DNA of 58,146 nucleotides, taken from positions 1 to 58,146 of the forward strand of contig SAIX01000130.1 in NCBI GenBank assembly GCA_004028765.1, in the 5' to 3' direction. The position numbers were made by a program, and so were the translations under genes. This stretch comes from Chitinophagaceae bacterium (lineage in GTDB: Bacteria; Bacteroidota; Bacteroidia; Chitinophagales; Chitinophagaceae). The notes beneath the pieces are model-generated. The model did not search any database and had not been told where the DNA came from. It saw only the letters and a list, made by a program, of their open reading frames with translations. Below, piece by piece: positions 55,395 to 58,146 of this stretch (position 1 is the first letter of the stretch; each line of letters begins with the position of its first letter).

Positions 55395-56846
55395 ATGCAA
55401 CCAGCAGCTGCCCAATCATTTATTCTGGATCTTCTTTCCCATCATCTTCCTGCATCGCTCAGCTATCATAATTTATCCCATACAGAACAGGTGATGCAGC
55501 ATGCAGGCCTGCTCGCAGAAAAAGAAGGGATTGAAGGTGAGGAACTGGATATACTGCTTACAGCTGCAGCTTACCATGATGCAGGTTTCCTGGAAAAACA
55601 CCAGGGACATGAGCAGGTTTCAGCCCGCCTTGCCAGGGAACACCTGCCTGCCTTCGGCTTCAGTCTGCAACAGATCGAGCAGGTCTGTGACCTCATCCTT
55701 GCCACCCGCATTCCACAGTCGCCACATAACAAGCTGGCACAGATTCTTTGTGATGCGGATCTCTTTTACCTGGGAACGGATGATTATGGCCGCATGGCAG
55801 AAACACTCTTTGATGAATTTACAGTGTATGGTATCGTAAAAGATAAAATGGAGTGGCAACGGCAGCAGATCAGCTTTCTGGAGCACCACCATTATTTTAC
55901 CAATACGGCAGAACATTTACTGGAAGACAAAAAGCAGAAAAACCTGATCCTGCTTAAATCCAGAACAGAAAGTCCCCATACCATTAAAAACCATGAATCT
56001 ACTTTCAGTGATTTTGTATTGATTATCCTGGGGGTAATCATTACTTCTTTTGCATTGAAAGGCTTCCTGGTACCCAACCAGTTTTTTGATGGCGGTATCA
56101 CAGGTATTTCACTGCTCATTCATGAGATCTATCATGTGAACCTTGCCTACGTAATTGTAGCGGCCAATATTCCTTTTATCCTGGTTTCCTGGTTCTCCAT
56201 CAATAAGGGATTTGCGATTAAAACATTTATCTGTGTCGTATTACTGGGATTGTGCCTCCTCTTCGAACATTTTCCGGTGATCACACAGGATAAACTGCTG
56301 ATCTCCATTTTTGGTGGCTTTTTCCTGGGACTGGGTATCGGTCTTACTATGCGGGCCGGTTGCGCCGTCGATGGTATTGAGGTACTGGCATTATATACAT
56401 TACGTCGTTCCAGTTTCACCATCAGTGAAATCATTCTGGGAATGAATATCATCATTTTCGGCATGGCTGCATTCAAATTCGGTCCGCAGACTGCCCTCTA
56501 CTCCATGCTTACCTATTTTACTGCTTCCAAAACGATTGACTACGTCATTGAGGGATTAAATGCTTTTACGGGTGTGACCATTATATCCGGTAAGAGTGAG
56601 GAAATCAAATACCGGCTGGTGAATGAAATGGGTAAGGGCATCACCGTTTATAAAGGGGAAAGAGGATATCTGCCCGGCAAGTTTGATGTACATGATGATT
56701 GTGATATCATCTTCACGATTATTTCCCGTCTCGAAATGCGTAAGCTCAAGAATATGGTGAAGGAAGTGGATCCCTCCGCATTTGTATTTGCCGGTACTAT
56801 CCGGGAAACCACAGGTGGTATCATACCCAAAAAACACGTTCACTAA
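55395..56846 (+). CDS. HD-domain phosphohydrolase fused to YitT/DUF2179 membrane protein
   Basis: 483 residues. N-terminal HD domain (about 10-165): SYHNLSHTEQVMQHAGLLAE, H61-D62 in AAAYHDAGF and D120/D122 in ILCDADLFYL. A charged linker (175-204) leads to a YitT-type membrane domain (205-400; about five or six helices, KGFLVPNQFFDGGITGISLL, GFFLGLGIGLTMRAGCAVDG). The C-terminal DUF2179 domain (about 405-475, GKGITVYKGERGYLPGKFDV) is the part that resembles small-ligand-binding domains. The HD part is usually a nucleotide or phosphodiester hydrolase. One reading frame without any frameshift, so the fusion is real in this sequence. Function unknown. Confidence 0.85.
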   Translation: MQPAAAQSFILDLLSHHLPASLSYHNLSHTEQVMQHAGLLAEKEGIEGEELDILLTAAAYHDAGFLEKHQGHEQVSARLAREHLPAFGFSLQQIEQVCDLILATRIPQSPHNKLAQILCDADLFYLGTDDYGRMAETLFDEFTVYGIVKDKMEWQRQQISFLEHHHYFTNTAEHLLEDKKQKNLILLKSRTESPHTIKNHESTFSDFVLIILGVIITSFALKGFLVPNQFFDGGITGISLLIHEIYHVNLAYVIVAANIPFILVSWFSINKGFAIKTFICVVLLGLCLLFEHFPVITQDKLLISIFGGFFLGLGIGLTMRAGCAVDGIEVLALYTLRRSSFTISEIILGMNIIIFGMAAFKFGPQTALYSMLTYFTASKTIDYVIEGLNAFTGVTIISGKSEEIKYRLVNEMGKGITVYKGERGYLPGKFDVHDDCDIIFTIISRLEMRKLKNMVKEVDPSAFVFAGTIRETTGGIIPKKHVH

Positions 56847-57053
56847 ATACACAAATCATGCTGCGCCCTCTGCGATTCCGGTGGTTGAGAATAACGGCAC
56901 GTGTATTCCTGCATGATCGTATCAATATATTTTTCCAGCCGCTTTCTGATAATACGCCAATAACCCAGGCTAAAGCACTGACAATAAACTCAGGTTTGAT
57001 AGTGTGATATGTATCTGGGTGAACATAGAATCAGCATAGCAGGCAGGAGAAGG
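56847..57053. other. intergenic region
   Basis: About 200 bases with no gene. It contains a separated complementary pair ATCATGC / GCATGAT near 56856 and 56912. No clear promoter motif was seen. Confidence 0.25.
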
Positions 57054-57086
57054 ATGTATTTCCTGTATTCAAATACCCAAAGACTG

Positions 57087-58146
57087 ATGAAACCTTATTA
57101 TAGATTACTGATATTTTTCTGTGTAACTGCATTTGCCGGTATGCATGTTGGCTACGCGCAGGTAACAACGCATATTACACAGAAGGATCTTGCAGAAACT
57201 GGTCAGGTAAAACTGTATGAAAAAAACGGGTGGGAGTATCAACAGAAAAACGGCAACTGGAAAAGATGTAATCCGCTCGATTCATACGATTCTTTGGCGA
57301 ATGAAAAAGGGGAAGTGGATGTTTGGCTGCGGTTCTTTTTTTCGATAGACAGTGCAGTAGCAAAAGAAACATTGTATCTGCGCTTTATTTATTTTGGGGA
57401 GGCTGCTGCATTCATGGATGGCGAATTAATGCACAGGCAGGATGAAAACTACATCATGCCACTGCTGGATTATAAAACAGTCAAAATTGAAGCGCTTAAA
57501 AAACACTGTTTATTGATTCATATCAAAGACAGGAAGCTGGGCTTCCCTTTTTATCAGTATAAACAGGATTTTAATTCTTCCAAATCACAAACAGTAAGAC
57601 TGGTTAATGATCAGTATGTTACTTCTCTGAGAACCATATTAGACAAAGTTTCATTTTACTATCATTTATGGATCATCAGTCTGTCAATATTCAGCGTCTT
57701 ATTTGGCATATTGTTTTTTGTAAATAAGCGGAATGAAAATATACTATACATCACACTTTCCAATGGCTTGCTCTGTGCTTGTATACTTTTTTTGTTCATC
57801 ACTAATATGACAGACCAGTCATTTCAGGTCTTTCTCTTGTTCACGTATCTATTCAGATTGACTTATTGGTTCTTTATAGCAATATTGGTAATAACGGTAT
57901 TTAAATTAATCGGGGTTCAGTTCAATAAGAAAATCAATATGCTTTTATTGATAATGATTTTTGCGGGTATTGTGCAGATATTTATTGATGTAAATGCTTT
58001 GTCTATAGCAATTATATCATTAGCATTTCTGCTTATTGTTTACCACGTAATTCGCAGAATTAAATATATCAAAGGTGCGCAGTGGTTTGTGGTTGGAGGG
58101 TTGATAGCGGTTGTTTTTTTCTCCATTATTTACAATGTGATAATTA
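57087..58146 (+). CDS. exported seven-helix (7TM-DISM-like) sensor protein, partial
   Basis: Open frame running off the window end (353 codons seen). The ATG at 57087 gives MKPYYRLLIFFCVTAFAGMH, a signal peptide ending GYAQ; an in-frame ATG at 57054 would add 11 residues. A periplasmic part of about 180 residues follows (DVWLRFFFSIDSAVAKETLY, LRFIYFGEAAAFMDGELMHR), similar to the beta-rich sensor domain of 7TM-DISM proteins. Then successive hydrophobic helices appear from WIISLSIFSVLFGILFFVNK to the end. The output domain (histidine kinase, cyclase or phosphatase) is not in view. Confidence 0.75.
   Translation, partial: MKPYYRLLIFFCVTAFAGMHVGYAQVTTHITQKDLAETGQVKLYEKNGWEYQQKNGNWKRCNPLDSYDSLANEKGEVDVWLRFFFSIDSAVAKETLYLRFIYFGEAAAFMDGELMHRQDENYIMPLLDYKTVKIEALKKHCLLIHIKDRKLGFPFYQYKQDFNSSKSQTVRLVNDQYVTSLRTILDKVSFYYHLWIISLSIFSVLFGILFFVNKRNENILYITLSNGLLCACILFLFITNMTDQSFQVFLLFTYLFRLTYWFFIAILVITVFKLIGVQFNKKINMLLLIMIFAGIVQIFIDVNALSIAIISLAFLLIVYHVIRRIKYIKGAQWFVVGGLIAVVFFSIIYNVII

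Noticed and set aside
1445..58146. CRISPR arrays, tRNA or rRNA genes, prophage
   Set aside because: No regular spaced repeats, no tRNA-like cloverleaf and no structural phage genes were seen; the ORF6N gene is solitary.

Overview
The window looks like chromosomal DNA of a Bacteroidota bacterium, most likely a member of the Chitinophagaceae or a close relative. Supporting signs are a SecA of about 1100 residues with a C-terminal zinc tail, putative -7 promoter elements of the TAnnTTTG type (for example TATTTTTGCA before the malic enzyme and TACTTTTGCA before atpG), weak Shine-Dalgarno sequences, plug-only MG2-type surface proteins, several DinB-like proteins, YHS and DoxX proteins, and solitary four-helix-bundle (S23-type) genes. 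No rRNA, tRNA, CRISPR array or transposase gene was seen.

Layout. 1-17 kb is housekeeping and metabolism: atpG (partial) and a small membrane protein on the minus strand, then secA, deoC, a SPOR protein, an M20 amidohydrolase, an ORF6N gene, a malic enzyme-phosphotransacetylase fusion, an MlaE-type permease, a hotdog protein, a beta-CASP RNase and galK, closed by a convergent MG2/plug protein. 17-23 kb is a run of small accessory genes (YceI, SDR, DinB, thioredoxin-fold, YHS, DoxX, DinB, NRDE, ATP-grasp). 23-34 kb is a complex I operon with nuoA, B, C, D, H, I, J, K, L, M, N and no nuoE, F or G, interrupted between nuoH and nuoI by a four-helix-bundle gene. 34-41 kb holds unrelated single genes (DoxX-like, DUF1287, DUF4188, DinB, acyltransferase, an exported caspase-Sel1 protein, a sodium/solute symporter).

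41-51.5 kb is a self-contained molybdenum-enzyme island. A [2Fe-2S] subunit, a Tat-exported molybdopterin subunit and a cytochrome c form a periplasmic IorAB-type oxidoreductase. It is followed by XdhC, MocA, MoaA, MoeA, a TauE/SafE permease, MoaD, a MoeB-rhodanese fusion, MoaE and a MoaC-MogA fusion, which covers cofactor synthesis from GTP through molybdenum insertion and cytidylylation. 51.5-55 kb holds three probably exported sugar-modifying proteins (DUF1080, TIM-barrel isomerase, Gfo/Idh). An unusual HD-YitT fusion and the start of a membrane sensor protein complete the window.

The most unusual signal is a pair of small cassettes, each a four-helix-bundle gene enclosed by inverted repeats (33 bp with 31 matches at 4751/5243; 13 bp perfect at 26783/27254). 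Both begin at the stop codon of the upstream gene (secA, nuoH). The first copy carries a one-base frameshift; the second is intact and sits inside an essential-looking operon. Their layout resembles the intervening sequences of 23S rRNA genes but in protein-coding operons. Second in interest is a strongly self-complementary leader (8327-8412) between a -7-like element and the malic enzyme start.
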